This document shows, one piece after another, positions 52,943 through 61,810 of a stretch of 64,000 nucleotides of DNA. The stretch is from positions 1-64,000 of the forward strand of contig CAKQYA010000003.1 of NCBI GenBank assembly GCA_934293005.1, written 5' to 3'. The notes under the pieces are model-generated. The model worked only from the letters and a program-made list of their open reading frames with translations, had not been told where the DNA came from and made no database searches. Source of the DNA: an uncultured Bacteroidaceae bacterium. Lineage in GTDB: Bacteria; Bacteroidota; Bacteroidia; Bacteroidales; Bacteroidaceae. The number at the start of each line of letters is the position of its first letter. Position 1 is the first letter of the stretch. The position numbers and the translations under genes were made by a program.

Positions 52943-53040
52943 AAAAGTATTACGTGATACTTGGCCAAGTATCACGTATTACTTTGCAAAGTATCACGTA
53001 ATACTTTGCAAAGTATCCTTACTATCTTTTTTTGCCCGAT
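52943..53040. repeat. Dispersed palindromic element, three-unit copy without the long right block
   Basis: Three 22-bp units, the first with core AAGTATTACGTGATACTT and the third with its exact reverse complement (AAGTATCACGTAATACTT; the second differs by one base), are followed by ATCCTTAC and a T-run. The arrangement (one inverted unit, GGCC centre, two direct units, half unit) is the same as at 28180-28394 although the core bases differ. The rest of the right-hand block is missing or diverged. The element lies between convergent purD and the PBP4-type gene. Confidence 0.85.
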
Positions 53041-53069
53041 AAGAATCATCATGGACACCTACTTAAAAT

Positions 53070-53102
53070 AAATCCGCAATGTCTGTTCGACATTGCGGAT
53101 TT
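53070..53102. terminator. Bidirectional terminator, purD / PBP4-type gene
   Basis: AAATCCGCAATGTC (53070-53083) pairs perfectly with 53089-53102; the loop is TGTTC. The plus-strand side is followed by GATTTC; on the minus strand the stem is followed by TATTTTAAG. It sits 31 bp after the minus-strand stop. Confidence 0.8.
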
Positions 53103-53133
53103 GATTTCTCGGAAAGTCTCAAAGTCACACTCA

Positions 53134-54585
53134 TCACCTTGTGAGCATCTCACACACCCTGTCTTGAAAATCACGTGCGGTATTTGCGCTCAGCACTCCA
53201 TTGATGATGATAGAGAAAGCCAAGGTGTGGCCATTAGACGCATTGGCATAGCCCGCAAGGGAAATGACGCCCTCCAAGGTGCCTGTCTTTGCATGTATGT
53301 TGCGGTAAGCCGTGCCTCGGCGCATGCGGGTGTCAAGAGTTCCGTCCACACCTGCTATTGGCAGGGCAGGATAAAAACTTCGGAATATGTCATCATGACG
53401 ATAAGCATAACGAAGCACTGAGACCATGGCAGAAGCCGATGAATAATTGTATAGCGACACTCCGCTGCCATCAGCCACCTTGACATACGCCGTAGGAACA
53501 CCTGCCTGACGAAGCATATTCTCCACTTGGCGAGCACCATCTTTCCACGAGCTGTACTTGCGCGCATTGAGATCGGCCAACTGATAAAAGACGGCTTCTG
53601 CATGCAGATTGTCAGAATTCTTCAGCATACGCTGCATCACCTGTTCTATAGTTCGTGACTTAACATAGAAACGATGACCTCCGCCAGGATACTCTTTCAT
53701 GGCATACGCAATGTCAGTCTTGCTGCTGTCGGCAGGCTCCACACGAAAATCGGCCAGAGATTTGCTGAGAACAAACACAAAGTGCTCAGCTGGATGAAAA
53801 TGCGGATCTTTAGAATAGTTTGTGAAGTCGGGGTACATCTTTCCCCTCTCAAGCATCAAGGCACTTAGATAAGGTTCATACTTGCTTGGCACATCATCCC
53901 AGCACCATCCATTGCCATAAAGATCTTTCTCTTTCATGCTTGCATCGGCATATAGTGTGCCATCAATGCGTTTGATGCCTTGGCCAGCAATGTCGGCTGC
54001 CAAGGAACGGAGATCGGAATAGGAATACATAGGATCGAAGTCGCCTACCACATAGATGTCGCCATGCAAAGTGCCATCGGCCGAAATAGCACCTGTATAA
54101 TAGGCAGTGGTTCGAATCTCATGTCTGGCTCCGAGTTTGCTGAGGGCCGCCACAGCAGTCAACACCTTCTGTGTGGATGCTGGACGCATCACTTTCTTCC
54201 GGTTGTATTCCCATATGAGAGAGTCGGCTTCGAGGTCCCAAACACATATGGCCGTGTTGTAATATGCAGCGTCAGCTTCTTTAGCGATCTCGCCAAGAGA
54301 GAGATGCAAGCGGTCAGACCATGTCTGGGCAACGGTTCCTGCAGCAGAAGCACCACCAGTTCCCGTATTGCCGACATGCGTGGATAGACTGTCTTGTTCG
54401 TAAATGCTGTCACATCCAGCAACTCCAAGGCTGTCGCAAAACGGGGTCTCGTGCATAACCTCTTTCTGACAACCGTTATCTGTTGCGGCATGCAACGGCA
54501 GAAAAACAATCGCTGAAAGCAAGAATACTGTCAGCAGTCCTCTTGCTGGTCTTCTTGTACGTTTTCTCTTTTCCGTGTTATACAT
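53134..54585 (-). CDS. dacB: D-alanyl-D-alanine carboxypeptidase/endopeptidase, PBP4 type (S13)
   Basis: A 483-residue penicillin-binding protein of family S13 that trims peptidoglycan cross-links. After a basic N-terminus and membrane/signal segment (about 17-34) come the catalytic SxxK as STQK (Ser137, Lys140), the SxN motif in KNSDN, and KTG in IHAKTGTLEG. The first 100 residues contain a Gly/Ser/Thr-rich linker not seen in E. coli DacB. The start at 54585 overlaps the end of the PH-domain gene by 55 bp. It ends at the terminator 53070-53102. Confidence 0.92.
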   Translation of the reverse strand: MYNTEKRKRTRRPARGLLTVFLLSAIVFLPLHAATDNGCQKEVMHETPFCDSLGVAGCDSIYEQDSLSTHVGNTGTGGASAAGTVAQTWSDRLHLSLGEIAKEADAAYYNTAICVWDLEADSLIWEYNRKKVMRPASTQKVLTAVAALSKLGARHEIRTTAYYTGAISADGTLHGDIYVVGDFDPMYSYSDLRSLAADIAGQGIKRIDGTLYADASMKEKDLYGNGWCWDDVPSKYEPYLSALMLERGKMYPDFTNYSKDPHFHPAEHFVFVLSKSLADFRVEPADSSKTDIAYAMKEYPGGGHRFYVKSRTIEQVMQRMLKNSDNLHAEAVFYQLADLNARKYSSWKDGARQVENMLRQAGVPTAYVKVADGSGVSLYNYSSASAMVSVLRYAYRHDDIFRSFYPALPIAGVDGTLDTRMRRGTAYRNIHAKTGTLEGVISLAGYANASNGHTLAFSIIINGVLSANTARDFQDRVCEMLTR

Positions 54586-54974
54586 TTTATAAAGTTTTCT
54601 TCATTCTTAGGCATTATGCCATATTCCTTGCCATCACTGAGCACCACTACAAGATATGACAACAACGGACGTCCTGCTATTCTGTAGCGATTGATGCGGT
54701 CGATGCGGTCAATATCCCCTATAGAGATGACAACATCTTTTGAGAACCTGCCTTCATGAATGACCAAAGTGCCCTCGGTAGTGATTGTATAAGTGGTGTT
54801 GATGATTCTCTCAATGACAACCACCATAACGAGCAATACAGCAGCCAGCACAACTCCTATCCATTGCCTGGCAACGTGCTCTGTGGACCAGATGAAAGAA
54901 ATGGCTACTGACAGCAAAGCTGCCAGTAGCACATAACTTCTCATTGATACTTTTGCATGAAATTGTCTGTTCAT
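54531..54974 (-). CDS. PH-domain (bPH_2/YcxB-like) membrane protein
   Basis: A protein of about 147 residues with two hydrophobic helices (RSYVLLAALLSVAISFIW and WIGVVLAAVLLVMVVVI) followed by a beta-rich domain (TYTITTEGTLVIHEGRFSKDVVISIGDIDRI...YLVVVLSDGKEYGIMPKNEENFI) resembling bacterial PH domains. Such proteins are anchored in the inner membrane and have unknown function. The start may be 54986 or 54974; the latter gives MNRQFHAK. The gene overlaps the dacB start by 55 bp, suggesting coupling. Confidence 0.75.
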   Translation of the reverse strand: MNRQFHAKVSMRSYVLLAALLSVAISFIWSTEHVARQWIGVVLAAVLLVMVVVIERIINTTYTITTEGTLVIHEGRFSKDVVISIGDIDRIDRINRYRIAGRPLLSYLVVVLSDGKEYGIMPKNEENFIKCITRKRENVQEDQQEDC

Positions 54975-55093
54975 GTGTCTTATCATTAAATTGTTCTTTC
55001 AAGCTTACAAGAAAAGCTTCTTTCCTAAAGTTTGAATGCCCTTTTACACTTTCAGCCACCAGGCCAACAGAACCTAAAAGGTGCTTTTTCCTA

Positions 55094-57910
55094 TCATTCC
55101 ACAGGACTTGTCATACCAACCTCTATGCGGTTGCCGCTGCGGAATATCACTTTTGCAGCAGCCTTGATGTCATCCACTGTGATATTCTCCACAGTCTTCC
55201 TGAAGTCGGTCACATTATCTTCTCCATACATTGTAAGCCAAATCATCTGGCGGAGCCAATAGGCATTGTCCTTCAGGTTCTCGTCATACAGACGAAGCTT
55301 GTACTCTTTAATTTTCTTGAGGTCTTCCTCTGAAGGGCCTTTCTCTATTATGTCATCAACGCCCTTGTACACCACTTCTGTCATACGCTCGCGCTTGTCG
55401 GGAGCTGTAGGCAACTGTATCTGTACCGTAGCGCGCTGGTCTGGATAGTCTGTGATGCTTGCCTGTACAGGCACGCCGTAAGCACCACCTTCGTCCTCAC
55501 GCACAGTCTCTGTGTACTTCATGTCCATGACCTGCTCAAGCATGCTTACCAAGATGGTGTTCTTTAGGTTCACCTTGAGCGGAGCATTATAGATAAAGAA
55601 CACAAGAGCATTTGGAGTCTCAAGATGTTTCTCAAAGACATTCTTATGCTCACCCTGAGCCATCTTCAAGTCAATTGTCTTGAATTTCTCAGAACCCTTG
55701 AGTGTGGGAAGAGCACCGAGATACTTGGCAAGCATCGGAGCTATAGAATCTGCATCAAGGTCGCCGACAAGGAAGAAGTCAAAATCATCAGCATCAGCAA
55801 AACGCTCCTTATAGATTTCAATGACACGGTCATAATTGATTCGGTCAAGGTCTTCAGCCTTAGTGCGCACAGCACGAGGATTGTTGTTATAAACAACTTT
55901 TGCTATGGTATCCTGCAAGGCTATCATAGGATTGTTCTCCTTGTTCCTGAGATTAGCCTTTGAACGCTGTATGGCCGAATTGAACGCTTCCACATCCTTG
56001 CGAGGGGATGTAAACTTAAGATAAGTGAGTTGCATCATTGTCTCGAAATCTTTCTTTGCGCATGATCCTGACACATTCTCGCTTTGAGATGACACACTTG
56101 TGTTCACATTGGCCTGGATGCCAGCAAGCTTCTTGTTAAGCTCTGTGGCGCTGAACTCACCCCAGCCGCCTACGCCTGCAAAACTCAGACTTGCGGTCTG
56201 GTCAAGTTCATCATTGCTATAGAGAGACGTGCCTCCCTTGCTGTAAGCAGACATGCTGATGGTGTTTGGCGCAAAGTCGGTTTTCTTCACATGCACTCTC
56301 ACACCATTGCTGAGGGTGATGAGCTTGAAGCCAAACTTGTCCTGCTTGATGCTCTTAACCTTGCCAGGAACTGGAAGATTGCTGATGAGCGGGCGATTAT
56401 CCTCATCGTGCGCAGGAGCCTCAATGTCTTCAGCTTCCACCTCTTTCATGTAGCGCAAGATATCTTCCTTGGTTGGAAGCACATTATCTTCCTTGTCTGT
56501 GCCAAAGCCTATTATGACCATATTGTCGGAAGGCATGGCTTTGAGGAGCGCATTGACTTCATCGACAGAAAATTCCGGCATGGAAGTGATTCTCTTGGCA
56601 AACTCATAGTTCCACTCAATGCTTGGCATTGGTTCGTTCTCAAGGAAGTTGCGCACGCAATCGTTCACATAACTGCTGCTCTGCATCTTCTCGCGCTTCA
56701 GATATATTGTCTCCATCTGAGAGAGATATTCTGATTTGAAGCGGTTGAACTCAGCCTCTGTGAATCCGAATCTCTTGGCACGGAGTATCTCACGATAAAG
56801 AGCCTTGATGCCTTCCTCATATTTATTCTTCTCACATGTGACGCTTCCTGCAAATGCAGCCTTTGTCTTTGAGACGAAGAAGTCGTCCAGACCAAAGTCT
56901 GCACCAAGGAATGGAGGATTCTGTTTCTGCAGAATCTCTGCTACACGTTCGCTGAACATTGACGACATGGCATAGTTGAGTATTTCATGCACATTGTAAG
57001 CAGCCTTGTTCTTCATCTCTCGTGGGAATGCTTCTGTTTTCCAATTGAAGATGAAGACATTTGCCACTTGCTCCTTGTCTTTGTTGATAGACACGATAGG
57101 CTCTTTGTTGTCAGCCACAGGGAAATACTCAAACTTTGCAGCATCAGGGGCGGCAGGTTTGACGTCGGCAAAGACATTCTTTATTTTCTGTTCTATCTCG
57201 TCCACGTCAACATCGCCTACAATGACAATGGCTTGAAGGTCGGGACGGTACCATTTGCGGTAATAGTTGCGGAGTGTCTCATAAGGAAAGTTCATCACAA
57301 CATCCATTGTGCCTATAGGCAGGCGATAGCCATACCGGCAATCGGGATAAATCACAGGAAGAGCCTTCTCATACATGCGCATCATAGCAGAACTCCTCAT
57401 TCTCCATTCCTCGTTGATGACACCGCGTTCGGCGTCAATCTCTTTGTCTTGGAGCAAAAGGTCGTGGCTCCAGTCGTGGAGAATGAGCAGACACTTGTCG
57501 ATGGCTCCCTCAGTCTCCACATTGACATTGTCTATATTGTAAACAGTCTCATCGAAAGCTGTGTATGCGTTGAGGTTCTCGCCAAAGCGCACTCCTATAG
57601 ATTCAAGATATGTCTTTAGCTGGTTTCCTGGGAAGTTCTTTGTGCCATTGAAGCACATATGCTCAAGAAAATGCGCCAAGCCACGCTGGTCGTCGTCTTC
57701 CTGCAATGAGCCTACTTTCTGCGCTATATAAAAAAATGCGCGTTTCTCAGGCCATGCATTGTGTCGTATGTAATATGTCAGTCCGTTAGGCAAGGTGCCC
57801 TTGCGGTAAGCCTCATCCATAGGAACAGTCTCTTCCAGTATGTTCTGTGCCACTATGCCACTCACGGCTGTCGTAACCAGCAGCAGAAACATTAAGAGTT
57901 TTTTTCTCAT
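55094..57910 (-). CDS. Large M16-family zinc peptidase
   Basis: A 938-residue exported pitrilysin-like peptidase with signal peptide (about 1-21). It has two M16 halves: the first has the inverted zinc motif HFLEH (His80, Glu83, His84) and the distal Glu in ERGVINEEW; the second (from about 510) lacks the zinc motif, as usual. Such proteins degrade peptides in the periplasm or at the cell surface. Length fits the Bacteroidota group (about 930-950). nadB lies 62 bp upstream on the same strand, so they may be cotranscribed. The next gene downstream (PH-domain) starts 120 bp away. Confidence 0.93.
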   Translation of the reverse strand: MRKKLLMFLLLVTTAVSGIVAQNILEETVPMDEAYRKGTLPNGLTYYIRHNAWPEKRAFFYIAQKVGSLQEDDDQRGLAHFLEHMCFNGTKNFPGNQLKTYLESIGVRFGENLNAYTAFDETVYNIDNVNVETEGAIDKCLLILHDWSHDLLLQDKEIDAERGVINEEWRMRSSAMMRMYEKALPVIYPDCRYGYRLPIGTMDVVMNFPYETLRNYYRKWYRPDLQAIVIVGDVDVDEIEQKIKNVFADVKPAAPDAAKFEYFPVADNKEPIVSINKDKEQVANVFIFNWKTEAFPREMKNKAAYNVHEILNYAMSSMFSERVAEILQKQNPPFLGADFGLDDFFVSKTKAAFAGSVTCEKNKYEEGIKALYREILRAKRFGFTEAEFNRFKSEYLSQMETIYLKREKMQSSSYVNDCVRNFLENEPMPSIEWNYEFAKRITSMPEFSVDEVNALLKAMPSDNMVIIGFGTDKEDNVLPTKEDILRYMKEVEAEDIEAPAHDEDNRPLISNLPVPGKVKSIKQDKFGFKLITLSNGVRVHVKKTDFAPNTISMSAYSKGGTSLYSNDELDQTASLSFAGVGGWGEFSATELNKKLAGIQANVNTSVSSQSENVSGSCAKKDFETMMQLTYLKFTSPRKDVEAFNSAIQRSKANLRNKENNPMIALQDTIAKVVYNNNPRAVRTKAEDLDRINYDRVIEIYKERFADADDFDFFLVGDLDADSIAPMLAKYLGALPTLKGSEKFKTIDLKMAQGEHKNVFEKHLETPNALVFFIYNAPLKVNLKNTILVSMLEQVMDMKYTETVREDEGGAYGVPVQASITDYPDQRATVQIQLPTAPDKRERMTEVVYKGVDDIIEKGPSEEDLKKIKEYKLRLYDENLKDNAYWLRQMIWLTMYGEDNVTDFRKTVENITVDDIKAAAKVIFRSGNRIEVGMTSPVE

Positions 57911-57972
57911 TATAATAGATTTAGTTTATAGATGTAATTATGTTTATTACAAAGAAAATCTTGCGCACCCGC

Positions 57973-59577
57973 TTATTTCATGCTTTGCTTGTCTGCGTCG
58001 AGCGCATGCTTTGCGTAGTCAACCGTATAGTGAAGGCCACGGCTCTCCTTACGCTCCAAGGCTTGCCTTGTGATGAGATAGCCCACATTTATCATGTTGC
58101 GGAGCTCGCAGATGTCGCGTGTTGGCTTCACGCGCTTGAAGAGATGCTCTGTCTCTTCATAGAGAAGGTCGAGACGTTCCCATGCACGATGCAGACGAAG
58201 GTCGGAACGCACAATTCCCACATATGTCGACATTATCTGGCCAACCTCCTTCACGTCCTGGGCTATAAGCACTTTCTCTTCATTGGTCATGGTGCCCTCA
58301 TCATTCCACTCTGGCACTTTGGTATTGAAGTCATAGCCATCAATGACCTCAAGAGAGTGCTTTGCTGCAGCGTCAGCATATACCACAGCCTCTATGAGCG
58401 AGTTGCTGGCCAAACGGTTGCCTCCATGCAGACCTGTGCATGAGCACTCACCCACAGCATAAAGGCGTTTGATGCTCGACTGGCCATCGAGGTCGACCTG
58501 TATGCCGCCACACATGTAATGCGCACTCGGAGCCACTGGTATGTATTGCTTGGTTATGTCTATGCCTATAGACAAACACTTGGCATAGATATTGGGGAAA
58601 TGGTGCTTTGTCTCCTCCGGGTCTTTGTGAGTGACATCAAGACACACATGGTCAAGCGCATGTATCTTCATCTCGTTGTCGATGGCACGAGCCACAATGT
58701 CGCGTGGCGCAAGACTGAGACGCTCGTCATACTTTTGCATGAACTCTTCCCCATTAGGAAGACGCAGTATGCCTCCATAGCCCCTCATGGCTTCCGTGAT
58801 GAGGAAAGCGGGATGAGTCTCTTTCGGATTGAAAAGCACGGTCGGGTGGAACTGCACGAACTCCATGTCCTTGACCTTGCCCTTGGCACGATAAACCATA
58901 GCTATGCCGTCGCCCGTGGCAATGTTTGGATTAGATGTGGTGGCATAGATGGCTCCTGTGCCTCCTGTAGCCATCAAGGTCACCTTGGACAGATAAGTGT
59001 CAATCTTGCCTGTCTCAGGATTGAGCACATAAGCTCCATAACATTCGATGTCTGGAGTGCGGCGTGTGACACGTATGCCCAAATGATGCTGCGTGATGAT
59101 TTCCACAGCAAAGTGATGCTCAAGGATGTCTATGTTTGGATTGTTGCGCACAGCTTCCATCAGCCCACGCTGTATCTCTGCGCCTGTATCGTCTGCATGA
59201 TGAAGAATGCGGAACTCAGAATGTCCGCCTTCACGGTGAAGGTCGAATGTGCCGTCTTCCTTCTTGTCAAAGTTGACACCCCACTTCACAAGGTCTTGTA
59301 TGCAGCGCGGTCCATTGGTCACGACTTGTTTCACGGCCTCTGGGTCGCTGATCCAGTCGCCAGCAATCATAGTGTCTTGTATATGCTTCTCGAAATTGTC
59401 TACAAGAAGATTTGTTACCGAAGCGATGCCACCTTGCGCTTTTGCCGTATTGGCCTCTTCAAGTGTTGTCTTACATATAATGGCAATCTTGCCTTTATTT
59501 GCTTCTGCCACCTTGAGGGCATAACTCATACCAGCCACACCTGAACCGATAATGAGAAAATCATATTGCTTTGTCAT
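57973..59577 (-). CDS. nadB: L-aspartate oxidase
   Basis: A 534-residue FAD enzyme that oxidises aspartate to iminoaspartate, the first step of NAD synthesis. It has the N-terminal FAD motif FLIIGSGVAGMSYAL, AKAQGGIASV, REGGHSEFRILHHADDTGAEI, QFHPTVLF and the RGYGGILR and HYMCGGIQVD segments. It resembles succinate dehydrogenase flavoprotein but has no linked iron-sulfur subunit gene, and the short AKAQGG motif fits NadB. nadA and nadC are not in this window. A TAACTTTG -7 box lies at 59609-59602. Confidence 0.94.
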   Translation of the reverse strand: MTKQYDFLIIGSGVAGMSYALKVAEANKGKIAIICKTTLEEANTAKAQGGIASVTNLLVDNFEKHIQDTMIAGDWISDPEAVKQVVTNGPRCIQDLVKWGVNFDKKEDGTFDLHREGGHSEFRILHHADDTGAEIQRGLMEAVRNNPNIDILEHHFAVEIITQHHLGIRVTRRTPDIECYGAYVLNPETGKIDTYLSKVTLMATGGTGAIYATTSNPNIATGDGIAMVYRAKGKVKDMEFVQFHPTVLFNPKETHPAFLITEAMRGYGGILRLPNGEEFMQKYDERLSLAPRDIVARAIDNEMKIHALDHVCLDVTHKDPEETKHHFPNIYAKCLSIGIDITKQYIPVAPSAHYMCGGIQVDLDGQSSIKRLYAVGECSCTGLHGGNRLASNSLIEAVVYADAAAKHSLEVIDGYDFNTKVPEWNDEGTMTNEEKVLIAQDVKEVGQIMSTYVGIVRSDLRLHRAWERLDLLYEETEHLFKRVKPTRDICELRNMINVGYLITRQALERKESRGLHYTVDYAKHALDADKQSMK

Positions 59578-59601
59578 CTTTTAAAATAACTTTTTGATAT
59601 G

Positions 59602-59609
59602 CAAAGTTA
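59602..59609 (-). promoter_or_regulatory. -7 box of the nadB promoter
   Basis: The minus strand reads TAACTTTG followed by CA, 25 bp before the nadB ATG. Confidence 0.55.
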
Positions 59610-59653
59610 GTTATTTTCAATGAATAAAACCATCTTCTTTCAAAAATAGTTCG

Positions 59654-59661
59654 TACCTTTG
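59654..59661 (+). promoter_or_regulatory. -7 box of the TPR / outer-membrane protein operon
   Basis: TACCTTTG, 20 bp before the TPR gene ATG; divergent from the nadB box. Confidence 0.5.
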
Positions 59662-59680
59662 TAGCTAAATCTATAACAAT

Positions 59681-61669
59681 ATGAAAACAAACAGACTATT
59701 TATATCATGGCTGTTGGCAGGCGCGTGCATTTGCGCTCATGCGCAGCAAACAGCCATCAAAGCCTTTGCCGACGGACATTATCACGGCGCAAGGCAACAA
59801 CTTGTGGAGTGCCTTGAAAAAACAACAGTCAATGAAGAAAACAAACGTGACGCTGAAGCTCTGATACTTATATGCGACTATGTGACCAATGCTGCTGGCA
59901 CTGCCGACAGCATGGAGGAATGGCTCAAAAACGCACGCACATCACAATATGCCGAGGCCATCAGCATGCTTAGACGCAACCTTCTGATCAAGGAACAGAG
60001 ATTTGACGAGGCACTACAGCTGTTCTTCGCCAACGAAGGCAAATCACCCATATCCACACCACTCGCCTATCCTCTCACCCGCTTGAGCGAAGAGATGAGC
60101 AGCTTCAATGAAGCAATGTACCGCCTTGCAGGCGAGCACCTGTACGACAAGGCGCAATGGCAAAAGGCAGCAACTTATCTCGAGGCCGGAGAAAAAACCA
60201 GAACAGCCTTATACAAACTGGGCATGTGCTACTACAACCAAGGAGCATTCGACAAGGCACGAGCCAATCTCATCAAGGCTGCAGAAAACGCCAATGACGA
60301 AATGGCACAAAACGCATGGCTGCACACAGGCATCGCTTCGCTCCGACTCATCAAGAAAACTGACGCACAGACAGCCTTCATGAATGCTGCGCAGATGAAC
60401 GCAAGCAAGTCGCTGAAAGAAATGGCAATGTACAACTATGCTCTCACCCTGCACGAACAGAACTCGCCTCAAACTGTAAAGGTTATGGAAGACTTCCTCA
60501 ACGAGTTTCCAACATCACAATATGCCACCCCCGTGTCGCAATGCCTCACAGCAGCTTATATGTCGAAGAAGGACTACAACAAAGCTCTGCAGGCCATCAG
60601 CAAGGTGCAGGCGCAGAACACAGACGCACAGAATGACAAGCAGACTGTATTGTACAACTTGGCATTCCAAGAACTTAACTCTGGCCGCATCGAACAAGCC
60701 CTTGCCTACGCAGGAAAAGCTGTGGCTTTAGGCAACAAGAATGCAGAAGCTTATGCTGAGGCTTACTACATCAAGGGCGACTGCAACTACCGTCAGGGTA
60801 ATTACAGCCAAGCAGCCAACGACCTCAACACAGCTATCAATCTTGGAGGGCAGACAGCTAACGGCAAACTGAAGAACAACACATATGCCATATATAGCCT
60901 GGGGTATGCTCTGTACAAACAACAGAAATACAACGCAGCAATCAGCCAATTCAGCAAGGTCACAACCGCCAGCGACGCATCCGCATCGATGAAAGCAGAC
61001 GCTTTCAACAGACAGGGCGACAGTTATCTGAACATGCGCAATTATGACGAGGCCGACAAAGCTTATGCACAGGCTAAAGCCACCGACCACAACTTGGGCG
61101 ACTACTCCATGCTGCAGCAAGCATACATCGAAGGCCTCAGAGGCAACTATGGCCGCAAGGTCGAGATTCTTGACAAGATGAGGGGCGAATACACACAGTC
61201 GTCGCTTACTGCCAAAGCTCTCTTCGAACAAGGACGCGCTTATGTGCTCTCCGGCAAGACAGATGAGGCCACAACCATCTTCCAGTCAATTGTTGTCCGA
61301 TTCCCAGGAAACGAATATGCACAAAAAGCGCAGGACGAACTGTCGAACATGGCCACCAACATCGCCATACAAGACTCGATAGCCGCAGCCCAAGACTCAA
61401 TTGAGAATGCTGCCGCCATGGCGCCTGTCATGGCGGCACAAGCTCTCTTCGAGGCCAATAATTACCAAGCAGCCGAACAACAGCTGAACGCAGCCATCGA
61501 CAAGGGCATAGGCCGTCCTTACTGGCTTGCGCGCGCTTTTGTGCTTCTGAGCGACATATACAAAGCCGAAGGCAGAGCGATAGAAGCCAAACAGACTCTC
61601 GAATCGCTCAAGGCCAACTACAAGGAGGACGACGACATCAAGAAGATGATTGAAGAACGAATGAAATGA
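59681..61669 (+). CDS. Exported TPR-repeat protein
   Basis: A 662-residue protein with signal peptide (ending near AHAQQ, residue 22) and tetratricopeptide repeats covering most of the rest, e.g. ALYKLGMCYYNQGAFDKARANLIKAAE, AYYIKGDCNYRQGNYSQAANDLNTAI and ALFEQGRAYVLSGKTDEATTIFQSIVVRFPGNEYA. The gap between repeat arrays near residues 560-595 is Ala-rich. It resembles periplasmic TPR adaptors such as YbgF-like proteins. The outer-membrane barrel gene follows 141 bp downstream on the same strand. I recall this pairing in other Bacteroidales, which suggests a joint role in the envelope. Confidence 0.8.
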   Translation: MKTNRLFISWLLAGACICAHAQQTAIKAFADGHYHGARQQLVECLEKTTVNEENKRDAEALILICDYVTNAAGTADSMEEWLKNARTSQYAEAISMLRRNLLIKEQRFDEALQLFFANEGKSPISTPLAYPLTRLSEEMSSFNEAMYRLAGEHLYDKAQWQKAATYLEAGEKTRTALYKLGMCYYNQGAFDKARANLIKAAENANDEMAQNAWLHTGIASLRLIKKTDAQTAFMNAAQMNASKSLKEMAMYNYALTLHEQNSPQTVKVMEDFLNEFPTSQYATPVSQCLTAAYMSKKDYNKALQAISKVQAQNTDAQNDKQTVLYNLAFQELNSGRIEQALAYAGKAVALGNKNAEAYAEAYYIKGDCNYRQGNYSQAANDLNTAINLGGQTANGKLKNNTYAIYSLGYALYKQQKYNAAISQFSKVTTASDASASMKADAFNRQGDSYLNMRNYDEADKAYAQAKATDHNLGDYSMLQQAYIEGLRGNYGRKVEILDKMRGEYTQSSLTAKALFEQGRAYVLSGKTDEATTIFQSIVVRFPGNEYAQKAQDELSNMATNIAIQDSIAAAQDSIENAAAMAPVMAAQALFEANNYQAAEQQLNAAIDKGIGRPYWLARAFVLLSDIYKAEGRAIEAKQTLESLKANYKEDDDIKKMIEERMK

Positions 61670-61810
61670 TAGCAGGAGACAGCATATTCTCTGCTGCCAC
61701 AGCATTAATGCAGCAGACTGCATTCACACAGCTTCGACAGAATCCTTTTTCAGAAGTTTCTTTTCAAAGTACATCTTTCATGTTTCATGCATAACAGCAA
61801 CTATAAAAAA

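Noticed and set aside
52943..53020. CRISPR-like array
   Set aside because: The 22-bp units abut directly without unique spacers and alternate in orientation, and no cas gene is present.
58519..59544. 341-codon plus-strand frame inside nadB
   Set aside because: Long, but antisense to a complete nadB whose motifs are intact. The translation is His/Cys/Val-rich and featureless.
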